Source: Hahnella lacustris
GTDB taxonomy: Bacteria; Pseudomonadota; Gammaproteobacteria; Burkholderiales; Burkholderiaceae_A
NCBI GenBank assembly: GCA_965194655.1
Contig: OZ239148.1
Location: 806,001 to 870,000, forward strand
Length of the DNA stretch: 64,000 nucleotides
Reading direction: 5' to 3'
Part shown: positions 52,020-60,962 of the stretch, piece by piece
Layout of the letters: the number at the start of each line of letters is the position of its first letter
Position numbering within the stretch: the stretch's first letter is position 1
Program-made: the position numbers and the translations under genes
The notes under the pieces: generated by a model
Seen by the model: only the letters and a program-made list of their open reading frames with translations
Told to the model about the DNA's origin: nothing
Database searches by the model: none

Positions 52020-53476
52020 CAGCGTGGAAGGAAGAAGGCGGCCTTCTCCGTCACAGCGAGCGCTCGATCATCTTCGGAACGCACTTCAATCTCAATCTTG
52101 TGTGAGCCCTTCGCCATTGCATCTGCATCGGCCAGTGGGAGCTGCACGCTCACAATCGCTGTATTGACGGCGCCAGCCTCGACGGTCACTGACGTGTCTC
52201 CATCTGCCTTGAGGTGATTGATTCCGTGAGGCACGATCACAAATCGATGCGCTCGGTCACTGGTGTTGTTGATCTGTAGGCGGTAGGTGTTCTCAATATA
52301 TTGACCTTCTACCTCGCGTGCGAGAGCGCCTCGGTCTCGAATGACGTTTACTTTCAGTGGGGTGCGCATGGCCAGGGAGGTCAGAATGGCCACGGTCACG
52401 GTCAAGAGAATCGTGCCGTAAATGAGGACTCGGGGGCGGAAGAAGTGCTGTCGAACCTCTTTCTCCGTGAGTCGGTGCTCCAGTGCATTGAGGGTGGCGT
52501 AACGAACCAGACCGCGGGGTGTGCCCATCCGATCCATGATCGTGTTGCAGGCATCTGCACAGAGGCCGCACCCAATGCACTCATACTGAAGCCCATCACG
52601 GATGTCGATCCCGGTGGGACAGACCTCCACGCAGACGCCGCAGTCAATGCAATCGCCCTTACCGACAGACTTCGGGTCCACGTTTTTGGCTCTCTTGCCG
52701 CGTGGTTCTCCTCGCTCTTGGTCGTAGCTGACGATCAGGGTGTCCCGGTCGAACATGGCACTCTGAAAGCGTGCGTATGGGCACATGTACTTGCAGACCT
52801 GCTCTCGCATAAAGCCAGCCTGCATGAGGGTAAAGAACGCGTAGAAGAGGATCCAGAAGCTCTGCCAGAAGCCGAGTGTGCCTGCGATTACTCCGAGTCC
52901 AAGCTGATCAATCGGTGTGAAGTAGCCACCAAAGGTAAACCCGGTCCAGAGTGCGATGAGTGCCCACACGGTCCATTTCCCGAGCTTCAAGGGCAGACGA
53001 GCAGACCAAGACTTTTCTCGGTCACGCCGCATGCGGACGTGGCGGTCACCTTCAATCCAGCGCTCGACCTGCATAAAGATCTCGGTGTAGACCGTCTGGG
53101 GACAGGCATAGCCGCAGAAGAGTCGCCCCGCAATGGCTGTGAATAAAAAGAGGCCGAGGGCGGAGATCAGCAAAAGGCCGGTCAGGTAGATGAAGTCCTG
53201 GGGGACCAGCACCAGGTCGAAGATGTAGAAGCGTCGGGCCTCGAGGTCAAAGAGAACCGCCTGGCGATCCTTCCATTGAATCCAAGGGGTAAGGTAGTAG
53301 ACCGCTTGAGTCAGGAAAACAAAGATCCAGCGCCAGCTATTAAAGCGACCTTGCGTCGCCCTGGCATAGATTTTCTTGCCGGGCGCATACAGCAGAACAG
53401 TCTGTTCGACCACGGCACCCGATGGGGAAGCCCCGCCAGACGGGCTGCCCGGCGGATTGGCGGGGCCTTCGGTCAT
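52019..53476 (-). CDS. ccoG: cbb3 oxidase accessory ferredoxin-type protein CcoG
   Basis: 485 aa polytopic iron-sulfur protein (FixG family). Several membrane spans (YLTGLLLISALGLFLF, WQSFWILFYAFFTLM and others); FCGYACPQTVYTEIFM; two 4Fe-4S motifs in CIDCGVCVEVCPTGI and CIGCGLCADACNTIM; a C-terminal immunoglobulin-like domain. FixG/CcoG reduces copper for delivery to the oxidase in Rhodobacter. The start at 53476 overlaps the ccoP stop (ATGA); an upstream reading frame extension is not homologous. Confidence 0.94.
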   Translation of the reverse strand: MTEGPANPPGSPSGGASPSGAVVEQTVLLYAPGKKIYARATQGRFNSWRWIFVFLTQAVYYLTPWIQWKDRQAVLFDLEARRFYIFDLVLVPQDFIYLTGLLLISALGLFLFTAIAGRLFCGYACPQTVYTEIFMQVERWIEGDRHVRMRRDREKSWSARLPLKLGKWTVWALIALWTGFTFGGYFTPIDQLGLGVIAGTLGFWQSFWILFYAFFTLMQAGFMREQVCKYMCPYARFQSAMFDRDTLIVSYDQERGEPRGKRAKNVDPKSVGKGDCIDCGVCVEVCPTGIDIRDGLQYECIGCGLCADACNTIMDRMGTPRGLVRYATLNALEHRLTEKEVRQHFFRPRVLIYGTILLTVTVAILTSLAMRTPLKVNVIRDRGALAREVEGQYIENTYRLQINNTSDRAHRFVIVPHGINHLKADGDTSVTVEAGAVNTAIVSVQLPLADADAMAKGSHKIEIEVRSEDDRALAVTEKAAFFLPR

Positions 53477-54378
53477 TTGTTGCTCAGGCTGTAGACGTAG
53501 GCGGAGACCAGGTGGGAGCGTTCCTCCCCCAGGATGTCTTTCCACGCGGGCATCACTCCACCACGTCCTTTGTTGATGGTCTCGGTGATGGAGGCCAGAG
53601 ACCCACCATAGAGCCACACCTTATCCGTGAGGTTGGGGGCGCCCATGGCAGCCATGCCCTTTCCATCTGCGCCATGACAGGCGGCACACGCCGCAAACTG
53701 CTCCTTACCCAACGTCGCTTTTACCGAGTCATGTGCGCTGCCCGAGAGACTCAGGACATAGTGAGCCACATTCTCCACCCCTGTTGCACCACCGACCGCA
53801 TCAGCCATGGGGGGCATCATGCCCATTCGGCCTTCGAGCACGCCGGTTTTAATGGCCAAGCCATCTCCACCATACAGCCAGTCGCTGTCGGTCAGGTTGG
53901 GGAAGCCCTTGCCGCCGCGCGCGTCGGTGCCGTGGCACTGTGCGCAGTTGTTCACGAAGATGCGCTGTCCGATCTTCAGGGCCGCCTCATCCTTGGCGAC
54001 TTCCTCGATGGGCGTTGCGGCGTACTTTGCGTAGATGGGACCAAATTTCTGGTGAGCAGCTGCGACTTCCTTGTCGTATTGACCCGTGGATGACCAGCTC
54101 AGACTACCTTTGGCGTCACCGAGACCGGGAAACAGAACGAGGTAAACGATGGCAAAGACGATGGTCAGGTAGAACAGAATCATCCACCAACGGGGGAGCG
54201 GATTGTTGTATTCGGCGAGGTTCTCGTCCCACACGTGGCCGGTCGTTTCGACCTTTCCATCTTTGAACTGGATCTTGGTACGAGAGAGGAAATAGAGAAA
54301 AACACCACAGGCCAGCACGCTCACGATCGTGCCGATGATGACAAATAGGTTCCAGAATGAATGGGTGAAGTCAGCCAT
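53473..54378 (-). CDS. ccoP: cbb3-type cytochrome c oxidase subunit III (diheme cytochrome c)
   Basis: 301 aa. Two N-terminal membrane spans (FWNLFVIIGTIVSVLACGVFLYF and WWMILFYLTIVFAIVYLVLF) then two cytochrome c domains with CAQCHG and CAACHG heme sites. It brings electrons to the catalytic subunit. The ATG at 54378 lies inside the end of ccoQ (8-base overlap). Coupled to ccoG. Confidence 0.95.
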   Translation of the reverse strand: MADFTHSFWNLFVIIGTIVSVLACGVFLYFLSRTKIQFKDGKVETTGHVWDENLAEYNNPLPRWWMILFYLTIVFAIVYLVLFPGLGDAKGSLSWSSTGQYDKEVAAAHQKFGPIYAKYAATPIEEVAKDEAALKIGQRIFVNNCAQCHGTDARGGKGFPNLTDSDWLYGGDGLAIKTGVLEGRMGMMPPMADAVGGATGVENVAHYVLSLSGSAHDSVKATLGKEQFAACAACHGADGKGMAAMGAPNLTDKVWLYGGSLASITETINKGRGGVMPAWKDILGEERSHLVSAYVYSLSNK

Positions 54379-54538
54379 TTTGCTTGCCTCGAGAATGTTC
54401 AATGGGTTCGTCGTCATGCAGCGGAATCTGCGCGGCCTCGTCCATCTTCTGCTTCTGACCCCTGCTGTAGGTCCAGGCAATGATGCCTACGAAGATGAGG
54501 AAGAAGAGCGTCGTTAACGCTGCGTGAAGGTCGTTCAT
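54371..54538 (-). CDS. ccoQ: cbb3-type oxidase small subunit CcoQ/FixQ
   Basis: 55 aa: begins MNDLHAALTTLFFLIFVGII and ends SRGKQNG. One membrane span (about 7-24) followed by WTYSRGQKQKMDEAAQIPL, the usual CcoQ pattern of a helix and a charged tail. The ATG overlaps the ccoO stop (ATGA) and the end overlaps ccoP by 8 bases, so it is firmly embedded in the operon. CcoQ stabilises the complex. Confidence 0.92.
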   Translation of the reverse strand: MNDLHAALTTLFFLIFVGIIAWTYSRGQKQKMDEAAQIPLHDDEPIEHSRGKQNG

Positions 54539-55152
54539 GACCGCTTGTCCTTGAGTGCGAGCCCGAGGGACTGGAGGTAAGCGATCATGGCTTCCATCTC
54601 TGTCTTGCCTTCGAGTTCACTGGGAGCGGCGGCGATTTGTTCGTCGGAATAAGGAACGCCGAACCCTTTGAGGGTGGTCATCTGCGTTTGAATATGCGGC
54701 ATCTTGACGGGAGTGCCCTCCAGCCAGGGGTAGGCGGGCATCACTGACTCTGGAACCACATCGCGGGGGTTGACCAGGTGAACGCGGTGCCATTCATCGG
54801 AGTAACGACCTCCCACGCGAGCGAGGTCGGGTCCGGTGCGCTTAGAGCCCCAGAGGAAGGGACGGTCGTAGACAGACTCGCCCGCGACGGAGTAATGGCC
54901 ATAGCGCTCAGTCTCTGCTCGGAAGGGACGGATCATCTGCGAGTGGCATCCCACACAGCCCTCGCGGATGTAAAGGTTGCGGCCCGCCAGCTCCAATGCC
55001 GTATGGGGCTTCATGCCCGTCACCGCCTCCGTGGTGGACTTCTGGAAGAAGAGGGGAACAATTTCCACCAAACCGCCGACCGCCACCACCAAGAGGGTCA
55101 TGACGATGAGCAGGGTGGGACGCTTTTCAATGATTTCGTGACGAAAACCCAT
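54535..55152 (-). CDS. ccoO: cbb3-type cytochrome c oxidase subunit II (monoheme)
   Basis: 205 aa. One N-terminal membrane anchor (LLIVMTLLVVAVGGLVEIVPLF) and a single heme c motif in REGCVGCHSQMIRPF, with GPDLARVGGRYSDEWH and MPAYPWL after it; a methionine ligand near SVMPAY is typical. Transfers electrons from CcoP to CcoN. 26 bases separate it from ccoN. Confidence 0.96.
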   Translation of the reverse strand: MGFRHEIIEKRPTLLIVMTLLVVAVGGLVEIVPLFFQKSTTEAVTGMKPHTALELAGRNLYIREGCVGCHSQMIRPFRAETERYGHYSVAGESVYDRPFLWGSKRTGPDLARVGGRYSDEWHRVHLVNPRDVVPESVMPAYPWLEGTPVKMPHIQTQMTTLKGFGVPYSDEQIAAAPSELEGKTEMEAMIAYLQSLGLALKDKRS

Positions 55153-55178
55153 GTTCTTGATTCCTATGAAGGGTCGAC

Positions 55179-56657
55179 TTAAGCGTGGTGAGCAACAGCA
55201 GGGATGCTGTTGTTGACTGGCTGAGGATTGCGAACCGTCATCACCACGTTCCAGGCCATGATCACCATGCCCGAGAGGTAGAGGATGCCGCCTGAGAGTC
55301 GAATGACGTAGTAGGGCATCGTGGCCTTGACGCTCTCGACAAAGGTGTAGGTGAGCGAACCGTCGTCATTGAGGGCACGCCACATCAGGCCTTGCATGAC
55401 GCCGGAGATCCACATGGCAGCGATGTAGAGGACGATGCCGATGGTAGCGATCCAGAAGTGCAGCTCAACCGCCTTGGATGAATACATGCTGGTTCGACCC
55501 ACGAGGCGGGGGATGAGGTAGTAGAGGGAGCCGATGGAGATAAAGCCCACCCAGCCCAGCGCACCAGAGTGCACGTGGCCAATAGTCCAGTCGGTGTAGT
55601 GCGACAGGGCATTCACCGTTTTGATGGCCATCATGGGACCCTCGAAGGTCGACATGCCGTAGAAGGACACGGACACGATCAGGAACTTCAGGATGGGGTC
55701 GTTGCGCAGCTTATGCCAGGCACCCGACATGGTCATGATGCCGTTGATCATGCCGCCCCAAGAGGGAGCCAGCAGGATGAGAGAGAAGACCATGCCCAAG
55801 GACTGGGTCCAGTCCGGCAAGGCTGTGTAGTGCAAGTGGTGGGGGCCAGCCCACATGTAGGTGAAGATCAGCGCCCAGAAGTGAACAATCGAGAGGCGAT
55901 AGGAGTAGACGGGGCGCTCAGCCTGCTTGGGGATGAAGTAATACATCATGCCCAGGAAGCCAGCGGTCAGGAAGAAGCCGACTGCATTGTGTCCGTACCA
56001 CCACTGAACCATGGCATCCTGAACGCCGGCGAACACGGGGATGGCCTCCGTCAGGCTGATGGGGATGGCAGCGCTGCGAACGATGTGGAGAAGGGCAACC
56101 GTCAGAATGAACGCGCCATAAAACCAGTTGGCCACATAAATGTGTTCCACCTTGCGGGTCATGAGGGTGCCAAAAAAGACGATTGCATACGCCACCCAGG
56201 TCACTGCAAGGAGCAGGTCAACCGGCCAAATGAGCTCGGCGTATTCATGTGTGGAGGTCAGCCCCAGGGGAAGGGTCAGTGCCGCCAGCACGATCACGGC
56301 CTGATAGCCAATGAAAGTGAACATGGCAAGTGGCCCGCCGAATAGCCGGGTGTGGCAGGTGCGCTGAACCACGTAGTAGGAAGTCGCCAGCAATGCGTTG
56401 CCTCCGAAGGCAAAAATCACCGCATTGGTATGGAGGGGGCGGAGCCGCCCGAAGGAGAGCCAAGAGATGCCTTCGGCCAGAGTAGGGAAGGCCAGCTGTG
56501 CGGCGATCCAGACTCCCACGAACATGCCGACGATGCCCCAGAGCACGGTCGCGTATGCGAAGAGTCGAACGACGTCGTAGTTGTAGGTCTGAGCGGTGTC
56601 AGATGGGCCACCGGAACGCGTGGTGGCATGACCCATGGGGTCAAGAACTGCAGCCAT
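55179..56657 (-). CDS. ccoN: cbb3-type cytochrome c oxidase subunit I (catalytic)
   Basis: 492 aa, about 12 membrane spans. Heme and CuB ligand regions: RPLHTNAVIFAFGGNALLA, WYGHNAVGFFLTAGFLGMMYYFIP, HYTALPDW and SHYTDWTIGHVHSGALGW. High-affinity terminal oxidase for low oxygen. The start at 56657 has GAGGGAG upstream. Preceded by an FNR-type site with class II spacing. First gene of ccoNOQPG-fixH. Confidence 0.97.
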   Translation of the reverse strand: MAAVLDPMGHATTRSGGPSDTAQTYNYDVVRLFAYATVLWGIVGMFVGVWIAAQLAFPTLAEGISWLSFGRLRPLHTNAVIFAFGGNALLATSYYVVQRTCHTRLFGGPLAMFTFIGYQAVIVLAALTLPLGLTSTHEYAELIWPVDLLLAVTWVAYAIVFFGTLMTRKVEHIYVANWFYGAFILTVALLHIVRSAAIPISLTEAIPVFAGVQDAMVQWWYGHNAVGFFLTAGFLGMMYYFIPKQAERPVYSYRLSIVHFWALIFTYMWAGPHHLHYTALPDWTQSLGMVFSLILLAPSWGGMINGIMTMSGAWHKLRNDPILKFLIVSVSFYGMSTFEGPMMAIKTVNALSHYTDWTIGHVHSGALGWVGFISIGSLYYLIPRLVGRTSMYSSKAVELHFWIATIGIVLYIAAMWISGVMQGLMWRALNDDGSLTYTFVESVKATMPYYVIRLSGGILYLSGMVIMAWNVVMTVRNPQPVNNSIPAVAHHA

Positions 56658-56690
56658 GGCGGATTTCTCCCTCGGATTGTTGTTTTTTGG

Positions 56691-56731
56691 ACTATATGCT
56701 TCTGAGAGCATATTGCCTTGATCTAGGTCAA
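56691..56731 (-). promoter_or_regulatory. FNR/ANR-type site and promoter of the ccoN operon
   Basis: TTGATCTAGGTCAA (56718-56731; TTGACCTAGATCAA on the coding strand) differs from the FNR consensus TTGAT-N4-ATCAA at one base. A TATAGT -10 element lies at 56696-56691 on the minus strand, placing the site centre about 41 bases before the start of transcription near 56683, the class II activator position. Confidence 0.82.
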
Positions 56732-56763
56732 TTCCGTGAAAACCCGAGTCAGACGCTCAGCCT

Positions 56764-56961
56764 TTAGACAGAACTTTCCGATTTCTTCTCGGATTCTGTG
56801 GCTCCGGGGGGATGAGGGGGGCGATCGTCGTCCAGGAGGATACGGCGCGCCGGAGCCTCCAGGTCGTCAAACTGGCCGCTCGACGACATTCTGAAGAAAA
56901 GCCAAACGACGAGTCCTATGACGACGAGACTGATGCCGATGAGGAGCGGGAGTGTTTCCAT
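56764..56961 (-). CDS. ccoS: cbb3 oxidase maturation protein CcoS
   Basis: 65 aa. One membrane span (LPLLIGISLVVIGLVVWLFF) followed by RMSSSGQFDDLEAPARRIL, the conserved CcoS segment, and a charged tail. Needed for cofactor insertion into CcoN. Overlaps the end of ccoI by 46 bases and sits about 100 bases upstream of the ccoN start on the same strand; whether ccoN is also reached by readthrough is open. Confidence 0.93.
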   Translation of the reverse strand: METLPLLIGISLVVIGLVVWLFFRMSSSGQFDDLEAPARRILLDDDRPPHPPGATESEKKSESSV

Positions 56962-59408
56962 GATCTGTCGAGCAGTCTAGCGGCATTGAGCATCACCAGC
57001 AGCGAAGAGGCAGACATCCCTGCTGCTGCCCAGATGGGTGAAATCAGCCCGGCCACCGCAAGCGGAATGGCTGTGAGGTTGTACACCACGGACCAGATGA
57101 GGTTTTGCTTCAGGATGCGACGGGTGCGATGGGCGGTGTCGATGAGGGTCTGAACTCCCGCCAGGCCCGGTCGGAGGAGGTAGCAGTCAGCCTGCTGCTG
57201 GGCCAGGGGCGCTGAGCCCCACATGGCAATCGAGAGGTCAGCCGAGGCCAAGACTGGTGCATCGTTGACCCCGTCTCCCACCATGCCCACCCTTCTGCCC
57301 TGTCGCTGAAGGCCCAGGGCGTAGGCCTGCTTGTGCTCTGGGCTTAGCTCACCAAACAGGCTCTCTGGGGAGAGCCCCAGCGCCTGACCCACGCGCGTCA
57401 CTCTGGACTGTCGGTCTCCGCTCAGGAGGTGTCGCAAGACCCCACGTTGGGCCAGCCAGTCGAGCAGCGGCTTGGCCTCTGGCCGGATGCTGTCGTCGAG
57501 GTCGAAGGCAGCGACAACCGAGAACGCTTCGTCTCGCCCAACGGCCAGATACAAGTTGGACTCACTTCCAAGTGGCGCATTCACATAGCTGCCTGACCCC
57601 AATCGAACCTGGCGCCCGTCGTTGAGGAGCCCCTCAATGCCAAGTCCGGAATGGACCTGGCGATGGACGAGGGCCAAGGACGGCGTGGACGCCTGGCTCT
57701 GGGCAGCTCGATGCAGTGCCTGGCTCAGCGGATGCCGATTGAGCTCGGTCAGGTCTGCGATCAGCCGCCAGTATTGCCCGTGGTCTTCAGGGCTGAGGGT
57801 GGTGGCCCATTGGACCCGGACCTCTGAATGCGCAGGGTCGGTCAGGGTGCCGGTCTTGTCAAACACCATGTCGGTCAGGGCCCAGGCCGATTCAATGGCT
57901 TGAGGCTTGGAGACGGCAATGCCGTGTTCAAGGAGTCGGGCCAGCGCCGCCGAGTAGGCCGCAGGACCAGCAATGGAAAGGGCGCACGGGCAGGACACCA
58001 CGAGGACCGCAATCAGCCTGGGGAGCCAGTCTTCCAGGGGAAGGCCCAGTAAAAGGCTCACGCCAAGGACCCCTGCAGCCAGGGTCAGAAGGGTGGCAGT
58101 GAACACCGCTGCAATGCGATCCGCCCAGAGCGCCCAATTGGGCCGCTGCGCAGCAGCCTCCTCGGCGAGCTGTGCCAGGCGTGTGAGGGTCCCGGATGTT
58201 GGGTCACTGGAGACGATGGCCTCCAGATCCGCTCCGACATTCACGGACCCTTCAGGCAGGAGGTCTCCAGGGTTGCGAGCAATGGGCTCTTGTTCGCCCG
58301 TCAAGGAGGAGAGGTCGAGCTCTGCGCGATGGGACCGCAGGGTGGCATCGGCTGGCAGACGTTCACCGGATGGCACTCGGATCTGATCGCCAATGGAGAG
58401 CTGCCAGGGTGCAACGATTCCAGGGTTTGGGCTGAGGCGGTGAGCGAGGCTCGGTGGATCCCGCGAGAGCGACTCACGCCGCTGCAGTGTTCGCCGGCGC
58501 ACTCGGCTCTGAATCTGGCGTGCACCGAGGACCAGAAAGAGGAACATCCCCACGGAGTCGAAGTAGACATGCTCGAAGGCGAGTAAGAGGCCCGCCACAC
58601 TTCCCAGAAAGGCCAGGGTGAGGCCAATGGCGATGGGCACATCCATATTGAGCCGGCCCTGTGAGAGCGCTCGCCACGCAGACTGATAGAAGCTGGCGCC
58701 CGAGTAGGCCAAGGCGGGAAGCGTGATGAGGAGAGACGCCAGTCTCAGGAGCTGAATGGTCTCAGCGTCGAGGTCTTCAAAGCCGACATACTCCGGGGTG
58801 GCGAGCATCATCACCTGCGCTGCCGCAAGCCCGGCCACGAAAAGCCGTCGGCCCGCTTTGCGCTCTTCCTCCCGCCGGCTCACCTCGAGCGCCTCAGAAC
58901 CCAATGGGAGGGCTGCATAGCCGTATCGTATGAGGGCTTGCGAGACCGCGCGCAGATTGGTTTGTGCAGGATCCCAGCGAAGCGTGAGACGGGCAGTGGT
59001 CGCATTGGCCTGGGCCGAAATCATCCCCGGCAGGCCCATCAAGACCCGTTCAATCAGCCAGGCGCAGGCCCCACAGCGAAGTCCTTCAATGGCCAATTGG
59101 GTTTGGTGGTGCCCTGTTCCCCCGGCCGGCTGGATGACTTGGACCTGTCTGGTCTGGAACGAGGGATCCTCTAGGAGGTCGGCCCAAGGCGCGAGTCGCT
59201 CCAGGGCCTCTGGCTCAACGCCCTCTGCGGTGCGCTGCTCGTAATAGCCTTCTGCTCCCGCCTGAACAATGGTCTGGGCCACCGCTTGGCATCCGGCACA
59301 GCACATGGGCCTCTCCTCGCCCAGAACCTTCGCGCTCCAGCGCACATGGCCGAATATGGGTTCTCCACAGTGAAAGCACCGCAGGGTCGAAGAAGGCGAT
59401 GCGGTCAT
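56916..59408 (-). CDS. ccoI: Copper-exporting P-type ATPase for cbb3 oxidase assembly (CcoI/FixI)
   Basis: 830 aa. N-terminal cysteine-rich region (RCFHCGEPI, MCCAGCQAVAQTI) typical of CcoI, a heavy-metal-binding domain (GLRCGACAWLIERVL), eight membrane spans with the CPC ion motif in VVSCPCALSIAGP, phosphorylation site DKTGTLT and hinge GDGVNDAPVL. Delivers copper for the CuB centre of CcoN. The start at 59408 overlaps the upstream gene stop (ATGA). Confidence 0.95.
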   Translation of the reverse strand: MTASPSSTLRCFHCGEPIFGHVRWSAKVLGEERPMCCAGCQAVAQTIVQAGAEGYYEQRTAEGVEPEALERLAPWADLLEDPSFQTRQVQVIQPAGGTGHHQTQLAIEGLRCGACAWLIERVLMGLPGMISAQANATTARLTLRWDPAQTNLRAVSQALIRYGYAALPLGSEALEVSRREEERKAGRRLFVAGLAAAQVMMLATPEYVGFEDLDAETIQLLRLASLLITLPALAYSGASFYQSAWRALSQGRLNMDVPIAIGLTLAFLGSVAGLLLAFEHVYFDSVGMFLFLVLGARQIQSRVRRRTLQRRESLSRDPPSLAHRLSPNPGIVAPWQLSIGDQIRVPSGERLPADATLRSHRAELDLSSLTGEQEPIARNPGDLLPEGSVNVGADLEAIVSSDPTSGTLTRLAQLAEEAAAQRPNWALWADRIAAVFTATLLTLAAGVLGVSLLLGLPLEDWLPRLIAVLVVSCPCALSIAGPAAYSAALARLLEHGIAVSKPQAIESAWALTDMVFDKTGTLTDPAHSEVRVQWATTLSPEDHGQYWRLIADLTELNRHPLSQALHRAAQSQASTPSLALVHRQVHSGLGIEGLLNDGRQVRLGSGSYVNAPLGSESNLYLAVGRDEAFSVVAAFDLDDSIRPEAKPLLDWLAQRGVLRHLLSGDRQSRVTRVGQALGLSPESLFGELSPEHKQAYALGLQRQGRRVGMVGDGVNDAPVLASADLSIAMWGSAPLAQQQADCYLLRPGLAGVQTLIDTAHRTRRILKQNLIWSVVYNLTAIPLAVAGLISPIWAAAGMSASSLLVMLNAARLLDRSWKHSRSSSASVSSS

Positions 59409-60166
59409 GGCGTGAGACAGAACCCGTCGAGCCACGGAATGGAAACGACCTCAAACGCTCGCAGAATGCCCCACACTCCGAAGGCGATGATCAGCAAGCC
59501 GGCCGCCTGACGCACGCGGTCGTGGGTGAATTGCGTGAGCAGCCTGCGCGAGAAGACGGAGGTCGCCCAGAGGGCCGGGATGGTTCCAAGCCCAAAGGAG
59601 AGCATCCACCCCATGCCCTTTCCTGCGCTGCCGGTGACTGAGGCAGTCACCAGCATGCTGTAGACCAGTCCGCAGGGCAGCCAGCCCCAGAGGGCACCGG
59701 TGCGAAGCGCCTTTGCCAGCCGAACGCTGAGGGGTGGGGCAGGTAAGAGGCCTTGAACCGGCTGGGGGGTCAGGGTGGCTTGAGCCCAGGGCGCGAAAAA
59801 GCGCCATACAAACTGTCCGAGCTGTTCCAGGCTTTGGATGAGATTGGAGAGTCGAGACAGGTGGAGTCCCAGCCCGATGAGCATGAGGTTGGCCAATACC
59901 ATGGCCGTGGTCCTGGCCCATTCGATCGGCGCAGCCTGAAGAAAGAATGCGCCCATAAAGCCGGCCATCGCCCCCATGAACGCGTAGCTCAAGATGCGCC
60001 CCAGCTGCCAGAAGAGCAGTTCGATTTTCTGCTGAAGCCCGTTGAGGTGGCCGCGGCTGCGCGCGGTATGCCCGGCCGCCATCGCGAGGCCCCCACACAT
60101 GGCCAGGCAGTGGGCAGAGGACCAGAAGCCAATCGCCAAGGCGGTTGGCGAGAAGATGTCAGGCAT
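59405..60166 (-). CDS. TauE/SafE-like (UreH-domain) membrane protein
   Basis: 253 aa with about six membrane spans. The N-terminal GFWSSAHCLAMCGGLAMA holds the H-x-x-x-MCGG metal-like motif of the UreH_2/SafE group, members of which sit in cbb3 gene clusters and are thought to help copper or heme supply. That role is inferred from the coupling to ccoI (ATGA overlap). The gene overlaps xth by 8 bases. Confidence 0.85.
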   Translation of the reverse strand: MPDIFSPTALAIGFWSSAHCLAMCGGLAMAAGHTARSRGHLNGLQQKIELLFWQLGRILSYAFMGAMAGFMGAFFLQAAPIEWARTTAMVLANLMLIGLGLHLSRLSNLIQSLEQLGQFVWRFFAPWAQATLTPQPVQGLLPAPPLSVRLAKALRTGALWGWLPCGLVYSMLVTASVTGSAGKGMGWMLSFGLGTIPALWATSVFSRRLLTQFTHDRVRQAAGLLIIAFGVWGILRAFEVVSIPWLDGFCLTP

Positions 60167-60962
60167 GGCTCAAATCCGCCCAGACCGGTGCATGGTCTGA
60201 TGGCTGCTCACGTTTTCGTGGGCCCTTGTCAATGCCTGCGTCCTTCAACTCGGACCGGAGCACATCGGAGACGAGGATGAGGTCGATCCGTAGTCCGAGG
60301 TTGCGTCGAAAGCCCGCCTGTCTGTAATCCCACCAGGAGAAGGCGGCCTCTGCGGTGGGGTGGATTTGGCGAAAGCTATCGTGAAGACCGAGTGCGACGA
60401 AGTCCTGGAGGGCAGATCGCTCGGGCTCAGAGCAGAGGATCTGTCCGGCCCATGCGGCGGGGTCGTGCACATCGGCATCAGCCGGAGCGATGTTGAAGTC
60501 GCCCACCAGCGCGAGCCGAGGATGGTGGCTGAGTTCAGCAGAGAGGCGATCTCGCAGGGCCGCGAGCCAGGCGAGCTTGTAGCTGTATTTCTCGCTGCCC
60601 ACCGCAGAGCCGTTCGGCATGTAGGCATTGATGAATCGGAGGGCATGCCCACCGTCTTTTGGCTGGGCCGTGACCGACAAGAGTCGCTTTTGATCGTCAG
60701 GAAAGTGAGGGTCATTCACCTCCCAGTCCTGGAGGGGCTCAAAACGATCTGCCTTTGCAAGCACTGCCACGCCGTTGTAGGTGGGCTGCCCCGCAAAGGC
60801 CACGTGATAGCCAGCCGCTTCAATGGCCTCACGGGGAAACTTCTCATCGATGGTCTTGGTTTCTTGCAGGCCCAGGAGATCCGGCTGCGCTTCTTTTAGC
60901 CAGTCCAACAGGTGCGGCAGTCGAACCTTGAGCGAGTTCACATTCCAGCTGGCGAGTCTCAT
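60159..60962 (-). CDS. xth: Exodeoxyribonuclease III / AP endonuclease
   Basis: 267 aa. MRLASWNVNSLKVRLPHLLDW begins the fold; LGLQETK, NAYMPNGSAVGSEKY, GDFNIAP, FSWWDYR and the terminal PSDHAPV hold the metal and catalytic residues. Repairs abasic sites and 3' blocks. The start at 60962 overlaps the queC stop (ATGA). Confidence 0.95.
   Translation of the reverse strand: MRLASWNVNSLKVRLPHLLDWLKEAQPDLLGLQETKTIDEKFPREAIEAAGYHVAFAGQPTYNGVAVLAKADRFEPLQDWEVNDPHFPDDQKRLLSVTAQPKDGGHALRFINAYMPNGSAVGSEKYSYKLAWLAALRDRLSAELSHHPRLALVGDFNIAPADADVHDPAAWAGQILCSEPERSALQDFVALGLHDSFRQIHPTAEAAFSWWDYRQAGFRRNLGLRIDLILVSDVLRSELKDAGIDKGPRKREQPSDHAPVWADLSHA

Noticed and set aside
52301..53146. 281-codon plus-strand open frame opposite ccoG
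   Set aside because: Antisense to ccoG with its intact iron-sulfur motifs; no ribosome binding site and no familiar motif.
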